Below, piece by piece: positions 44,534 through 53,912 of a stretch of 64,000 nt of DNA. The position numbers and the translations under genes are program-made. The stretch spans positions 1,364,001-1,428,000 of the forward strand of contig NZ_CP150145.1 in assembly GCF_037963835.1 (NCBI RefSeq), written 5' to 3'. The first letter of the stretch is position 1, and the number at the start of each line of letters is the position of its first letter. The notes under the pieces were generated by a model, which was not told where the DNA came from, did not search any database, and saw nothing but the letters and a program-made list of their open reading frames with translations. This DNA comes from Paenibacillus sp. FSL H8-0332. Lineage in GTDB: Bacteria; Bacillota; Bacilli; Paenibacillales; Paenibacillaceae.

Positions 44534-45790
44534 TTGTGGAGTATGCTGAAGAACGGAGTGTTCCGCCGGTTATGGTGCACGCAGACCTTATCCTCTGTAG
44601 GAGATGAGATCAGGAACTGGGCCATCCTGTTCTGGGTATTTGCGGAAGCGGATCAAGCTGTCTTTTACCGGACAGCTCTTTTGTTTGCCCAGATGCTCCC
44701 GGTCTTTATCATGGCTCCTCTTGCCGGAACATGGGTTGACCGCAGGAAACCAAAGAAGGTGCTGCAGGCGACACTGGTGATCCGGGCTGCGATGTCTTTT
44801 GTACTGGCCGGATTGATCTGGATAGAGCAGGTGCCGCTTTTGCTGGTCATGCTGGCCTTCACGTGTACGGTTCAGCAATTTTTTCAGCCTGCCATCAGTA
44901 AATTAACGGTCACAGCCGTGGACAACGAGGATTACGGTACCGCCAGTTCCTCTGTAAAGACGGTAGATACGCTGATCAGTCTTGCCGGGCCTGCAATCGG
45001 AGCCTTTGTCTATGAGTGGTGGGGGGCGTCAACTTCTTTAATTATGGACGGCTTTTGTTTCATCGCAGGCAGCCTGTTCATTCTGAGTCTTAAGGTGAGC
45101 CCGGCCCCCCTGGCAGCACCCTCCGATTCCGGTCCGGCAACCTCCTTTTGGGTGGATGTCCTGGAAGGCTTCCGGTATATCTTCGCTTCTGCGCTCACCA
45201 AACGCTTATTTATCATGTTGGCGGTAATGGGGGCGTGCACAGGGGCGATTAATCTGTTAAATATATATTTCGTGGTGAAAGAGCTGCATTTAGACCAGAA
45301 TTACTTAGCCTGGGCAAGCACCGCCGGGGGCATCGGTATGTTCGCGGGGGCGCTCGGTCTGAACCTGCTTGGGGCGAAATTCAAAAATTATGTGCGAATC
45401 AACATTTGGGGAGCAGCGGTCATGACTCTGGGGCTGTTGCTGCTCACGCTCTCCTTCGGCTCTTGGTCCATGCTGCTCAGCCGTGTCATTATCGGGATTG
45501 GCATATCCCTGCTGAGCATTACGCTGTCGACTCTGTTAATGACCTATGTTCCTGAGAACCTGCTCGGACGCGTCGGTTCCGTGTTTGAAGGCGGTCCGCT
45601 GGCGACCAATATGCTGTCTTATCTATTCTTCGGATGGTTGTATGTGTACAGTGGCGCCAGACTGATCTTCGGCATCTCCACTATGCTGTTCTTCATGGCG
45701 TTTCTGCTGGCCCTTAGCCTTCAGTCTGTACTCTCCCCGGCCCGGAGAGTCCGTGCCGAACAGCAGGAGTTCATCAGCCCGTCCCAGTAA
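44534..45790 (+). CDS. MFS transporter, likely peptide exporter
   Basis: A 418-residue 12-helix major facilitator of the DHA3-like (macrolide/efflux) group, with WVDRRKPKK in the loop 2-3 position. It begins at TTG 44534 after GAGAGGGGG, 32 bases after the B12 radical SAM gene. It is the only transporter in the operon, so it is the best candidate for export or self-immunity against the matured peptide. No peptidase gene lies in the operon, so leader removal may use a host protease. Confidence 0.8.
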   Translation: MWSMLKNGVFRRLWCTQTLSSVGDEIRNWAILFWVFAEADQAVFYRTALLFAQMLPVFIMAPLAGTWVDRRKPKKVLQATLVIRAAMSFVLAGLIWIEQVPLLLVMLAFTCTVQQFFQPAISKLTVTAVDNEDYGTASSSVKTVDTLISLAGPAIGAFVYEWWGASTSLIMDGFCFIAGSLFILSLKVSPAPLAAPSDSGPATSFWVDVLEGFRYIFASALTKRLFIMLAVMGACTGAINLLNIYFVVKELHLDQNYLAWASTAGGIGMFAGALGLNLLGAKFKNYVRINIWGAAVMTLGLLLLTLSFGSWSMLLSRVIIGIGISLLSITLSTLLMTYVPENLLGRVGSVFEGGPLATNMLSYLFFGWLYVYSGARLIFGISTMLFFMAFLLALSLQSVLSPARRVRAEQQEFISPSQ

Positions 45791-45855
45791 CAGCCTAACC
45801 CGGGATGCACCGGCGGGACGAGCGAATGAGGTACAAATTATCACTACATGAGATG

Positions 45856-45892
45856 AGCCCCCAGGCTGCTGAACTACAGCAGCCTGGGGGCT
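45856..45892. terminator. Very strong hairpin closing the RiPP-like operon
   Basis: AGCCCCCAGGCTGCTG and CAGCAGCCTGGGGGCT pair perfectly over 16 bp around AACTA. A U-tract is absent on the plus strand. The neighbouring gene on the minus strand ends 16 bases away, so the hairpin may act for both strands. Confidence 0.65.
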
Positions 45893-45907
45893 CTAGTGTC
45901 AATTGTA

Positions 45908-46288
45908 TCAATCGCCGCCGCCACCGCCGGAATCGCCGCCTCCAGAATCCCCACCGCCTCCGAAATCGCCGCCTCCATGGCTGCTGTGACCTCCGCTGTC
46001 CCAGCCTCCGTGGCTGCCGTGATGATGATCATGTGAATGATTCCCGTGGTGATGACCCTGATGATGGCTGGCGCCGCTGTGCCCGTCCGTGCCCGGATGG
46101 ATTTTGTGCGGGCTGTTTTCGTTGTAGCTGCCCGCATCGGCTCCGGTACCTGTGATGAAATAATGATCTCCCGAGTGAGAGCGGGTTCTATTGCTGTAAT
46201 TTTTATACCGCGCATTACGATTACTGCGATTAATCAACTTCACCGCAACGAAGATAACTGCTCCTGCGAATAGTAAGCTTCCCATCAT
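45908..46288 (-). CDS. Small His/Gly-rich membrane protein
   Basis: A 126-residue protein. Residues 3-18 form a hydrophobic segment (signal anchor or signal peptide). The middle is basic and polar (SNRNARYKNYSNR). Residues about 66-95 contain many His (GASHHQGHHHGNHSHDHHH) and the last 35 are Gly-Asp-Ser repeats (GGGDFGGGGDSGGGD). The His cluster suggests metal binding and the Gly/Ser tail an extracytoplasmic disordered region; no family was recognised. AAAGGAGAGG lies six bases before the start. Confidence 0.6.
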   Translation of the reverse strand: MMGSLLFAGAVIFVAVKLINRSNRNARYKNYSNRTRSHSGDHYFITGTGADAGSYNENSPHKIHPGTDGHSGASHHQGHHHGNHSHDHHHGSHGGWDSGGHSSHGGGDFGGGGDSGGGDSGGGGGD

Positions 46289-46355
46289 GCAGAACCTCTC
46301 CTTTAACCAAATGTAGGATTGCCCTCATAGCAGAATCATACCATAATTCTGGGAA

Positions 46356-47660
46356 CTACTTGGAATGCTGCTTGAATTGTTTCGGGGTGAGGCCGGTATA
46401 CTTCTTGAATACCTTGGTAAAATAGCTCTGGTCGTTAAAATGCAGACGGGTAGCGATATCTGATAGTGTGACACCGGGCAGCTGGATCAGACGCTTGGCT
46501 TCTTCGACCCGCTGCTGCTGGATGTAGTCGCTGATGGCGGTGCCGGTTTCTTTTTTGAACAGCTGGGACAGGTAACTGGCACTCATTCCGGCGTATTCAG
46601 CCAGCCTGCCGAGTGGAAGCTCCTCATACAGATGATTGTAAATAAAATTCCGGCACCGGTCGGAGATGCGGGAATGTCTTGCGCTACGGCTGCCCTCTAC
46701 CTGATCGGCGAAGTCGCAGAGCGCGGCCAGCATGGCGCTGTCCACCGCCGGAATATCGCGAAGCTCCTCAATATGCTGGATATGGAAGTCACTCAGGGTA
46801 TAGGCAGCCTCCCAGAACAGTCCGCCTTCAATTGCCGCGCGGGTGGCCAGCGTGATGGAGGAGACGGCCAGATTTTTTTTGCTGCGCAGCTGGCTTTTAC
46901 GGGACAACCTTCCGTAGCTCTCTTCAGCAAAAGAAGCATGGGTCCGCAGCAGCCCTGCCTTGTCCCCATTGGTAATATAGCGGAACATTTCGCGTTCCTG
47001 CATCGGGTCGTGGTGCAGCCACGTATGCTCGCGGCGGTAGGATAAGTCCAGATCCGGGCTATCGTCCGCGCGCGGTAAAGGTTCCGCCAGCGTACCCGCC
47101 GCCAGCAGCAGCTCCGTTACCGACAACGCCTGCCCGGTGACAAGGGTGTAGAGCAGCAGCGCCGCATGATACCAGCGCTTCCGGCTGATCACAGGCAAGC
47201 TGCCGTAATACTCCAGCCAGCTTGCCTGCTGACCGGGCGGGATGTTGTGGTCACGCAGCAGGCTGGTTGCGTTATCACCGGTAACAGGTGCGTTCAGCGC
47301 CGGGCCGATGACGATGGCTCCACTGGCTCCGTCTGCATCAGCTTCCTGGAGAATAATGAAATTCTCCAGGAAGCTGGTCATATGCAGATACGGCACATCC
47401 AGTGTGTCTCCCGCCGAAGTATCCGCCCCGTTCACCCTCGCTCCGCCGCCCGCCGCCCCGCTGCGTCCCCGGACAAGCTCCATCACCTCAACCGGCAGGC
47501 CGCCCGTTCCCTGAACGGAAGGGCGGTTAAGTGCAGCCGGTGCCAGGGCTAGACGGGGCGCAGCCGCTTCATCCAGCCACAAGACCGGGACCCGGTAAGC
47601 TTCGTAGATCAGCTTGCAGATGTACTGTATACCTTCGTCATTCCCGATTCCCTTCGTCAT
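46356..47660 (-). CDS. AraC family transcriptional regulator
   Basis: A 434-residue regulator. The N-terminal 330 residues have no recognised domain and are variable (a Gly/Ala-rich SGAAGGGARVNG stretch near 70). The last 100 residues carry AraC helix-turn-helix motifs LGRLAEYAGMSASYLSQLFKK and LSDIATRLHFNDQSYFTKVFKKYTG. It is divergent from the GH3 gene 116 bases away and so likely regulates it. The ribosome site AGAGGGG is close to ATG 47660. Confidence 0.85.
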   Translation of the reverse strand: MTKGIGNDEGIQYICKLIYEAYRVPVLWLDEAAAPRLALAPAALNRPSVQGTGGLPVEVMELVRGRSGAAGGGARVNGADTSAGDTLDVPYLHMTSFLENFIILQEADADGASGAIVIGPALNAPVTGDNATSLLRDHNIPPGQQASWLEYYGSLPVISRKRWYHAALLLYTLVTGQALSVTELLLAAGTLAEPLPRADDSPDLDLSYRREHTWLHHDPMQEREMFRYITNGDKAGLLRTHASFAEESYGRLSRKSQLRSKKNLAVSSITLATRAAIEGGLFWEAAYTLSDFHIQHIEELRDIPAVDSAMLAALCDFADQVEGSRSARHSRISDRCRNFIYNHLYEELPLGRLAEYAGMSASYLSQLFKKETGTAISDYIQQQRVEEAKRLIQLPGVTLSDIATRLHFNDQSYFTKVFKKYTGLTPKQFKQHSK

Positions 47661-47776
47661 GGGTCACCCCTCTTCTTGTCTGCTTAGAATACCAAAGATC
47701 GAATGAAAGTACCATAATTGACCGTTCGGGTCGTATAGAATGAAACTAAGAAACCGTATTCATAGGAGGCTATATA

Positions 47777-50056
47777 ATGGCAAAGGACGTAACAGAGCTT
47801 CAAAACCTCATTTCACAAATGACACTGGAAGAGAAGGCCGGACTCTGCTCCGGGCTGGATTTTTGGAATACCAAAGGCATTGAACGTCTGGGTATCCCCT
47901 CAGTGATGGTAACAGACGGTCCCCACGGTCTCCGCAAGCAGCAGGGTGACGCAGACCATCTTGGATTGAATAACAGCGTACCGGCAACCTGTTTTCCGTC
48001 AGCGGCCGGACTGGCCTCCTCGTGGGATCGTGATCTGATCTTCCGGGTGGGCGAGGCGTTGGGAACGGAATGCCAGGTGGAGAATGTCGCCGTTCTGCTC
48101 GGACCAGGCAATAATATCAAGCGATCTCCGCTGAATGGGCGGAACTTTGAATATTTCTCGGAGGACCCGTTCCTGGCCTCAGAGATGGCTGCGAATCATG
48201 TGAAGGGTGTGCAGAGCCAGGGAGTGGGGACGTCGCTGAAGCATTATGCCGCCAATAATCAGGAACACCGCCGCATGTCAGTGGATGCGGTTATTGATGA
48301 GCGGACGCTCCGCGAGATTTATCTAGCCAGCTTCGAAGGCACTGTGAAGCAGAGCCAGCCGTGGAGTGTGATGTGCTCTTATAATCAGGTGAACGGAGAG
48401 TATGCTTCCGAGAGCTATGAGCTGCTGACTAAGGTGCTGCGTAAGGACTGGGGCTTCGAAGGCTTCGTCGTGTCCGACTGGGGAGCTGTCAATGAGCGGG
48501 TAAAAGCACTGGCAGCAGGGCTGGAGCTGGAAATGCCGTCAAGCGCTGGAATTGGGGACGCTAAGATTGTAGCGGCTGTGAATAGCGGCGAATTGGCTAT
48601 GGAGACGCTGGATCTCGCTGTAGAGCGGATACTGGCCTTTATCTTCAAAAGTGTAGAAACCCGCAACCCGCAAGCGGTCTTCGACCCGGAGAAGCATCAT
48701 CAGCTTGCACGCGAAGTGGCCCGGGAGAGTATGGTGCTGCTGAAGAACGAAGGCGGAATTCTGCCTCTCGCTAAGAGCGGGCGGATTGCCGTGATCGGCG
48801 AATTCGCCAAGCAGCCGCGCTATCAGGGCGGGGGCAGCTCGCATGTGAATCCATCCCGGATGGATGATGCCTTCGTTGAATTGCAGGCCGTTGCCGGGGA
48901 TGCGGCCAGCTTCCTGTACGCACAGGGCTATGAGCTGGAGAGCGATGACATCAATGCTGATCTGCTGCGAGAAGCCTGTGATACAGCAGCTAAGGCGGAT
49001 GCAGCTGTGCTGTTCCTTGGTCTGCCTGACCGCTACGAATCGGAGGGCTATGACCGTAGCCATCTGCTGCTGCCTGCGAGCCATAAGGCGCTGATCGAAG
49101 CGGTGGCCGAGGTTCAGAGCGAAATTATTGTAGTGCTGAGCAACGGCGCGCCGGTCGAGATGCCTTGGCTGCATCAGACGAAGGCGGTGCTTGAAGGCTA
49201 CCTGGGCGGTCAGGCTTTTGGCGGTGCGGTTGCGGACCTGCTCTTCGGCGAAGTGAGCCCGAGCGGCAAGCTGGCGGAGACCTTCCCTATGAAGCTGAGC
49301 GACAATCCGTCATTCCTGAACTTCCCCGGCGAAGGCGATACGGTGGAGTACAAGGAAGGCTTGTTCGTAGGCTACCGTTATTATGACAAAAAAGAAATAG
49401 AGCCGCTGTTCCCCTTCGGCTTCGGCCTCAGCTACACACAGTTCGAATACAGCCGTCTGCTGCTGGATCAGACCCGCATTCAGGACACAGATACCGTTCA
49501 GGTATCGGTCACTGTCAAGAATACCGGCAGTAGAGCGGGCAAGGAAGTCGTGCAGCTCTATGTCAGCGATGTGGAGAGCAGCGTGATCCGTCCGCTGCAG
49601 GAGCTGAAGGGCTTCGGCAAGATTGAGCTGCAGCCGGGGGAAGAACGCATCGTAACCTTCACCTTGGATAAGCGTTCCTTTGCCTACTACAATGTGAAGC
49701 TGGCTGACTGGCATGCAGAGAGCGGGATGTTCAAAATCTCTGTCGGATCTTCCTCACGCGATATCCGACTGAGCACGGAGCTTGAGGTAGAATCCACCGT
49801 GAAGCTGCCTGGCTGGTTCCACCGTAACACTACCGTCGGTGACCTGCTTGCCAATCCGCTGACGGAGGAGAAGGCGAAGAGCTTCAGCAGTGTGTTCGGG
49901 CTGGAGGATGCACTCGGCGACAATCCGGAGATGCTGCTGGCCATGATGAAGTTCATGCCGCTGCGCGCCATGATCGGCTTCGGCCAGGGCAAGTACACCG
50001 AGGCGGATCTGGAAGCGGATCTGCAGGAGCTGAACAGGCTGGCCGGACAGGCGTAA
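47777..50056 (+). CDS. Glycoside hydrolase family 3 beta-glucosidase
   Basis: A 759-residue intracellular GH3 enzyme. The N-terminal barrel contains [12 protein letters not shown] and VVSDWGAV, in which D234 is the nucleophile. The second domain begins [15 protein letters not shown] and includes [15 protein letters not shown], and a fibronectin III-like domain ([21 protein letters not shown]) follows. The last 90 residues are an extra helical tail not usual in short GH3 enzymes. It differs from the first GH3 in size and lacks its inserted domain, so the two have distinct substrates. It releases terminal beta-glucosides. It is probably controlled by the adjacent AraC regulator. Confidence 0.9.
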   Translation: MAKDVTELQNLISQMTLEEKAGLCSGLDFWNTKGIERLGIPSVMVTDGPHGLRKQQGDADHLGLNNSVPATCFPSAAGLASSWDRDLIFRVGEALGTECQVENVAVLLGPGNNIKRSPLNGRNFEYFSEDPFLASEMAANHVKGVQSQGVGTSLKHYAANNQEHRRMSVDAVIDERTLREIYLASFEGTVKQSQPWSVMCSYNQVNGEYASESYELLTKVLRKDWGFEGFVVSDWGAVNERVKALAAGLELEMPSSAGIGDAKIVAAVNSGELAMETLDLAVERILAFIFKSVETRNPQAVFDPEKHHQLAREVARESMVLLKNEGGILPLAKSGRIAVIGEFAKQPRYQGGGSSHVNPSRMDDAFVELQAVAGDAASFLYAQGYELESDDINADLLREACDTAAKADAAVLFLGLPDRYESEGYDRSHLLLPASHKALIEAVAEVQSEIIVVLSNGAPVEMPWLHQTKAVLEGYLGGQAFGGAVADLLFGEVSPSGKLAETFPMKLSDNPSFLNFPGEGDTVEYKEGLFVGYRYYDKKEIEPLFPFGFGLSYTQFEYSRLLLDQTRIQDTDTVQVSVTVKNTGSRAGKEVVQLYVSDVESSVIRPLQELKGFGKIELQPGEERIVTFTLDKRSFAYYNVKLADWHAESGMFKISVGSSSRDIRLSTELEVESTVKLPGWFHRNTTVGDLLANPLTEEKAKSFSSVFGLEDALGDNPEMLLAMMKFMPLRAMIGFGQGKYTEADLEADLQELNRLAGQA

Positions 50057-50067
50057 GAGTGTAGGGG

Positions 50068-50096
50068 TTGCTTTTGGCAGTGTAATTTGCTAACAT
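50068..50096 (+). promoter_or_regulatory. Possible promoter of the guanidine riboswitch operon
   Basis: TTGCTT (50068-50073) and TAACAT (50091-50096) are 17 bases apart and precede the riboswitch by about 27 bases. Confidence 0.45.
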
Positions 50097-50122
50097 ACGA
50101 TGTAAGTTCATAAGCAGTTAAT

Positions 50123-50265
50123 AGTTCTCTAGGGTTCCGCAGCAGGTACACACCGCTGGCCTGGTCCGAGGGAGAACACACGGATGAAGCCAATCCGTGT
50201 ATACACGGAGGGACAAAAGCCCGGGAGGTATCGTCAATAATGACGATAACCTTCCGGGCTTATTT
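50123..50265 (+). promoter_or_regulatory. Guanidine-I (ykkC) riboswitch with expression platform
   Basis: The conserved ykkC elements are visible in order: CTCTAGGGTTCCGCAGC near 50127, CTGGTCCGAGGGAG near 50161, a paired ACACGG / CCGTGT helix with loop about 50178-50200, then ACACGGAGGGACAAAAGCCC near 50203. The last part overlaps the left arm of the terminator at 50217-50265, so guanidinium binding would prevent termination. It controls two SMR genes, which matches the known function of this class in guanidinium export. This is a transcriptional ON-switch by inference. Confidence 0.92.
50217..50265 (+). terminator. Riboswitch-controlled terminator
   Basis: AAGCCCGGGAGGTATCGTCA and TGACGATAACCTTCCGGGCTT pair over almost their whole length around ATAA, followed by ATTTTAT. 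The left arm overlaps the conserved 3-prime part of the guanidine aptamer. Confidence 0.88.
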
Positions 50266-50287
50266 TATGAAACAGGAGGCAGGAGAA

Positions 50288-50647
50288 ATGAAGAAGAGCA
50301 CTAAGAGCTGGATCATGATTGCAGGCGCTGCTTGCTTTGAAGTGGTATGGGTCATCGGGCTGAAGCATGCCTCCGCTCCATGGGAATGGGCGGTTACGGT
50401 AGCGGCTATCCTGATCAGCTTCTACGCCCTCATCTGGGCCAGCGGCAGGCTGCCTGTGGGGACGGTCTATGCTGTATTTGTCGGACTTGGAACAGCGGGT
50501 ACCGTGCTTGCGGGCGGAGTTCTATTCGGTGAACCGCTGCGGCCGTTGAAGCTGCTGTTGATTGGCCTGCTGCTGGCAGGAGTCGTCGGCTTGAAACTCG
50601 TTACTCCGGCTCAGGCTGAATCTGAACAGACAAAGGGGTTGAACTGA
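50288..50647 (+). CDS. ykkC: SMR-family guanidinium exporter subunit
   Basis: A 119-residue four-helix protein of the small multidrug resistance family. E18, in the first membrane segment ([10 protein letters not shown]), is the coupling residue for proton antiport. Start ATG 50288 follows AGGAGGCAGGAGA; extension to 50240 would run back into the terminator. Together with the next gene it likely forms a paired SMR like YkkC/YkkD, and control by the guanidine riboswitch points to guanidinium export. Confidence 0.87.
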   Translation: MKKSTKSWIMIAGAACFEVVWVIGLKHASAPWEWAVTVAAILISFYALIWASGRLPVGTVYAVFVGLGTAGTVLAGGVLFGEPLRPLKLLLIGLLLAGVVGLKLVTPAQAESEQTKGLN

Positions 50648-50648
50648 G

Positions 50649-50963
50649 ATGGCATGGGTGATGCTGATTGCCGCCGGAATATGTGAAATGTTCGGGGTCG
50701 CCATGATTGGCAAGCTGTACAAGAACCGCAACTGGCAGTCATTCTGTCTTTTGATTCTAGGCTTCGGGGCAAGCTTCCTGCTGCTGTCTCTGGCGATGGA
50801 GAGTCTGCCGATGGGGATTGCTTATGCGATCTGGACAGGGATTGGAGCGTCCGGGGCAGCGATTATGGGCATGTTGTTCTACGGCGAAGCACGGGATGTG
50901 AAGCGGATTGCCTGCATTGTAGTGATTCTGGGAGCTGTAGCAGGCCTTAAGCTAATCGGCTGA
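50649..50963 (+). CDS. ykkD: SMR-family guanidinium exporter partner subunit
   Basis: A 104-residue SMR protein with E13 in the first helix (GICEMFGVAMIGKL). Its start is 1 base past the upstream stop, and the pair is translated from one mRNA. Later segments include GIGASGAAIMGMLFYGE as in other family members. A paired SMR complex inserted with opposite topologies is the usual arrangement. Confidence 0.87.
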   Translation: MAWVMLIAAGICEMFGVAMIGKLYKNRNWQSFCLLILGFGASFLLLSLAMESLPMGIAYAIWTGIGASGAAIMGMLFYGEARDVKRIACIVVILGAVAGLKLIG

Positions 50964-51070
50964 TGCTGCTGAAACTTTACACAGTTGGACACTTATCGGA
51001 TGTTTCACAGGCGTTAATATGGTAAGTATAGTAAGTGAGAACATTATTCTTATAAGGAGACTTATCACAT

Positions 51071-51934
51071 ATGAGCAAACCTGTAACTGAACCCATCCGT
51101 CTGCCGGACGGAGCAATATTGCCGAGATTGGGGCAGGGAACGTGGCGGATTGGTGACCAGCCGGGGAAGCGGGCAGAAGAGATTGCTGTACTTCGCCAGG
51201 GCGTGGAGCTGGGTATGAATCTGATTGATACAGCTGAGATGTATGGAGACGGCCGCTCCGAGGAGTTAGTTGGTGAAGCGCTGCGGGGTATCCGCGACAG
51301 CGTATTTCTGGTCTCCAAGGTGTATCCGCATAATGCGGGTGGGACTAAGCTTATAAGCAGCTGCGAAGCCAGTCTGAAGCGTCTCGGCACGGACCATCTG
51401 GACCTGTACCTGCTGCATTGGCGCGGCAACATTCCTCTGGAAGAGACTGTGGAGGGGATGGAGGCGCTGGTTGCTTCCGGCAAAATCGCCCGCTGGGGCG
51501 TATCCAATCTGGATACGGCAGATATGCAGGAGCTGCTGCGTATCCCCGGCGGCAATCACTGCGCAGTGAATCAAGTGCTCTATCATCTGGGCTCGAGAGG
51601 AATTGAGCATGAGCTGCTGCCTTGGCTGAGAGGACATAAGATTCCTGTCATGGCCTATTCTCCGCTGGCGCAGGCAGGGGCGCTGAGAAAAGGGCTGACC
51701 GAGAATGAAGCCGTGCAGCAGATTGCCCGGAATCATGAGGTCACTCCGCTGCAGGTTCTGCTGGCCTGGACCATCCGTGACGGGGAAATCATCGCTATTC
51801 CCAAGGCCGCTACCCGCGAGCATGTGTACGAGAATGCCGCTGCTGCCAAGCTTGTACTTACAGACGACGAGCTGTGGCAGCTCGACGATGCTTTTCCCCA
51901 GCCGTCGTGGAAGGTTCCGCTGGACATGATTTGA
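51071..51934 (+). CDS. Aldo/keto reductase
   Basis: A 287-residue aldo/keto reductase TIM barrel. The catalytic tetrad is recognisable: Asp and Tyr in LIDTAEMYGDG, Lys in VSKVYPHN and His in LLHWRGNIP. IARWGVSNLDTADMQE and the cofactor-binding AIPKAATREHVYENAAA follow. It reduces a carbonyl with NADPH; substrate unknown. It is most like the 2,5-diketo-D-gluconate reductase branch. It stands alone with AAGGAGA at 10 bases from ATG and a terminator behind it. Confidence 0.87.
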   Translation: MSKPVTEPIRLPDGAILPRLGQGTWRIGDQPGKRAEEIAVLRQGVELGMNLIDTAEMYGDGRSEELVGEALRGIRDSVFLVSKVYPHNAGGTKLISSCEASLKRLGTDHLDLYLLHWRGNIPLEETVEGMEALVASGKIARWGVSNLDTADMQELLRIPGGNHCAVNQVLYHLGSRGIEHELLPWLRGHKIPVMAYSPLAQAGALRKGLTENEAVQQIARNHEVTPLQVLLAWTIRDGEIIAIPKAATREHVYENAAAAKLVLTDDELWQLDDAFPQPSWKVPLDMI

Positions 51935-51969
51935 TATGGATGTGACCCTGATATAGTGTAAGGCTGCGA

Positions 51970-51999
51970 GGCTGTCTCCCCAGTGGAGACGGCTTTTTT
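51970..51999 (+). terminator. Terminator after the aldo/keto reductase
   Basis: GCTGTCTCC and GGAGACGGC pair around CCAGT with one wobble and are followed by six T residues. Confidence 0.85.
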
Positions 52000-52152
52000 G
52001 CTGCGCACGCTTAGGGAACTCATGATATTTTATGAAAAATGGTGCATTCTATGAAGATTAATATAGTCCGCCAGGAGCAGTGGGAATACCGGACTTAAGC
52101 CCCTTGGCAAGAGCTCTTAAATGTTGTCAACAACGTTCATGCCGAAACCGTG

Positions 52153-52184
52153 TTTTCAATTTGGTGACAAAGAAAGCGCTTTGA
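52153..52184 (+). promoter_or_regulatory. Operator-like sites before mtlA
   Basis: TTTTCAATTTGGTGACAA (52153-52170) is a TT(T/G)TCA-N6-TGACAA inverted repeat similar in style to MtlR-binding sites. It is followed directly by AGAAAGCGCTTTGA (52171-52184), an AAAGCGCTTT palindrome that matches cre except at two end positions. A second TTGTCA is at 52117. No clear sigma-A pair was identified; the spacer from 52000 to 52265 otherwise shows nothing coding. Confidence 0.5.
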
Positions 52185-52265
52185 TTTACGATGTGTTCAA
52201 AGGGGAATACCTTTCAGAATGCAGTGCGGAAGGTTCCCGTTCATTATAATAAGGGGGCATCTTAA

Positions 52266-53705
52266 ATGGCCACAACGGCAACTACGCAAACTTCATCCGG
52301 CGGTGCAAGGGTGAAGGTTCAACAATTTGGTCGTATGCTCAGCGGTATGGTTATGCCGAATATCGGCGCTTTTATCGCCTGGGGATTAATTACAGCATTA
52401 TTCATTCCAACCGGCTGGTATCCTAATGAAAGCCTGGCAGCACTGGTAGGCCCAATCATTACTTACCTGCTTCCGCTGCTGATCGGTTACACCGGCGGAC
52501 AGATGGTTCACGGCAAACGCGGCGCTGTCATCGGCGCTCTGGTGACCATGGGGGTTATCGTCGGCTCAACCATTCCAATGTTCCTCGGTGCCATGATTGT
52601 CGGTCCGCTGGCCGCCTGGGTTCTGAAGCAGTTCGACAAAGCGGTGGATGGCAAAATCAGAGCCGGTTTTGAAATGCTTGTCAATAACTTCTCCCTTGGT
52701 ATTATCGGCGGGGCTTTGACCCTTGGAGCGCTTAAAGGGGTTGGACCTCTGGTTCAGGGATTGACCAATATTTTGTCAAATGGCGTTGAGTTTCTGGTTA
52801 ACCATAACCTGCTGCCGCTCATCAACATCATCATTGAGCCGGCCAAAGTATTGTTCCTGAACAATGCGATCAACCACGGTGTACTGGGCCCGATTGCGCT
52901 TGAAGAATCACAAAGAATCGGCAAATCCATCCTGTTCATGCTTGAATCGAATCCGGGTCCCGGTCTGGGTATCCTGCTTGCTTACTGGCTGGCGGGTAAA
53001 GGCTCTGCGAAATCTTCCGCACCAGGCGCCATCATCATTCACTTCCTGGGCGGTATTCATGAGATCTACTTCCCTTACATCCTGATGAATCCGCGTCTGA
53101 TTCTGGCTGTCATCGGCGGCGGGATGTCCGGGACATTCACCTTCCAGATGCTGGGTGCAGGACTTACAGCTTCTCCTTCTCCAGGAAGTATTCTTGCTTA
53201 CTTCGCAATGACACCTAAGGGCGGATATCTTCCGATGATTGCCGGTGTAGTCGTTGCTACAATCGTGTCCTTCCTGATCGCGGCAGTACTCTTGAGATCC
53301 TCCAAGAAGAACGATGAAGAAGAGATTGATCTGGAAGAAGCAGCAGCAAAAATGAAGGACATGAAGTCTGCCGGTACAGCAGCTCAGACCGCTGCTACTG
53401 CAACTGTAGCTTCCAATATCCGCAGCAAAGCCAATGTGAACAAAATCGTCTTCGCTTGTGATGCAGGGATGGGCTCCAGTGCAATGGGCGCTTCGGTCCT
53501 GAGAAAGAAGCTGCAAAATGCAGGGGTGAATGTCACCGTTACGAACTCTGCGGTCAGTGAAATTCCAGCGGACGCGGATATCGTGGTCACCCAGAAGACC
53601 CTTACCGACCGTGCGATTGCCAGCAATCCAAGGGCAGAGCATATCTCGATCGACAACTTCCTGAAGAGCCCGAAATATGATGAGCTCGTAGAACGTTTGA
53701 AGTAA
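52266..53705 (+). CDS. mtlA: PTS mannitol transporter, EIICB
   Basis: A 479-residue mannitol permease. Residues 15-345 form the EIIC membrane domain, with GGIHEIYFPYILMNP as the substrate-binding GI(I/H)E segment. A linker rich in Ala and acidic residues (350-385) leads to the EIIB domain with FACDAGMGSSAMGAS, where C398 receives the phosphoryl group. EIIA is encoded separately (mtlF), as in Firmicutes. It imports mannitol as mannitol 1-phosphate. It begins the mtl locus. Confidence 0.94.
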   Translation: MATTATTQTSSGGARVKVQQFGRMLSGMVMPNIGAFIAWGLITALFIPTGWYPNESLAALVGPIITYLLPLLIGYTGGQMVHGKRGAVIGALVTMGVIVGSTIPMFLGAMIVGPLAAWVLKQFDKAVDGKIRAGFEMLVNNFSLGIIGGALTLGALKGVGPLVQGLTNILSNGVEFLVNHNLLPLINIIIEPAKVLFLNNAINHGVLGPIALEESQRIGKSILFMLESNPGPGLGILLAYWLAGKGSAKSSAPGAIIIHFLGGIHEIYFPYILMNPRLILAVIGGGMSGTFTFQMLGAGLTASPSPGSILAYFAMTPKGGYLPMIAGVVVATIVSFLIAAVLLRSSKKNDEEEIDLEEAAAKMKDMKSAGTAAQTAATATVASNIRSKANVNKIVFACDAGMGSSAMGASVLRKKLQNAGVNVTVTNSAVSEIPADADIVVTQKTLTDRAIASNPRAEHISIDNFLKSPKYDELVERLK

Positions 53706-53730
53706 GAGGCACAAGTGTAAAATTTAAGTA

Positions 53731-53889
53731 TAGTTCTCGCTGAAACGGATGCCGTTCCTTATAGGACGGCATATCCGTTTTTGCTTGAAATATAAGAATT
53801 TATATGTTGCACACGATAACTTATCCTTATATTTCTCGCTGAAACGAATACCGTCCTTATAAAAGGACGGCAAAGCCGTTTCCACTTGA
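53731..53889. repeat. Two tandem copies of a palindromic repeat
   Basis: Copy A (53731-53805) and copy B (53826-53889) share TTCTCGCTGAAACG, a central palindrome around CCGTCCTTATA/AGGACGG, and CCGTTT. The right arm of A ends CTTGAAATATAAG, complementary to CTTATATTTC before copy B. Copy A can also work as the mtlA terminator, since its hairpin ends in a T-run. A third partial copy is at 57680. They look like a small dispersed element rather than a specific regulator. Confidence 0.65.
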
Positions 53890-53912
53890 TGCAAGGCGGA
53901 GGGTTAGCGGAA

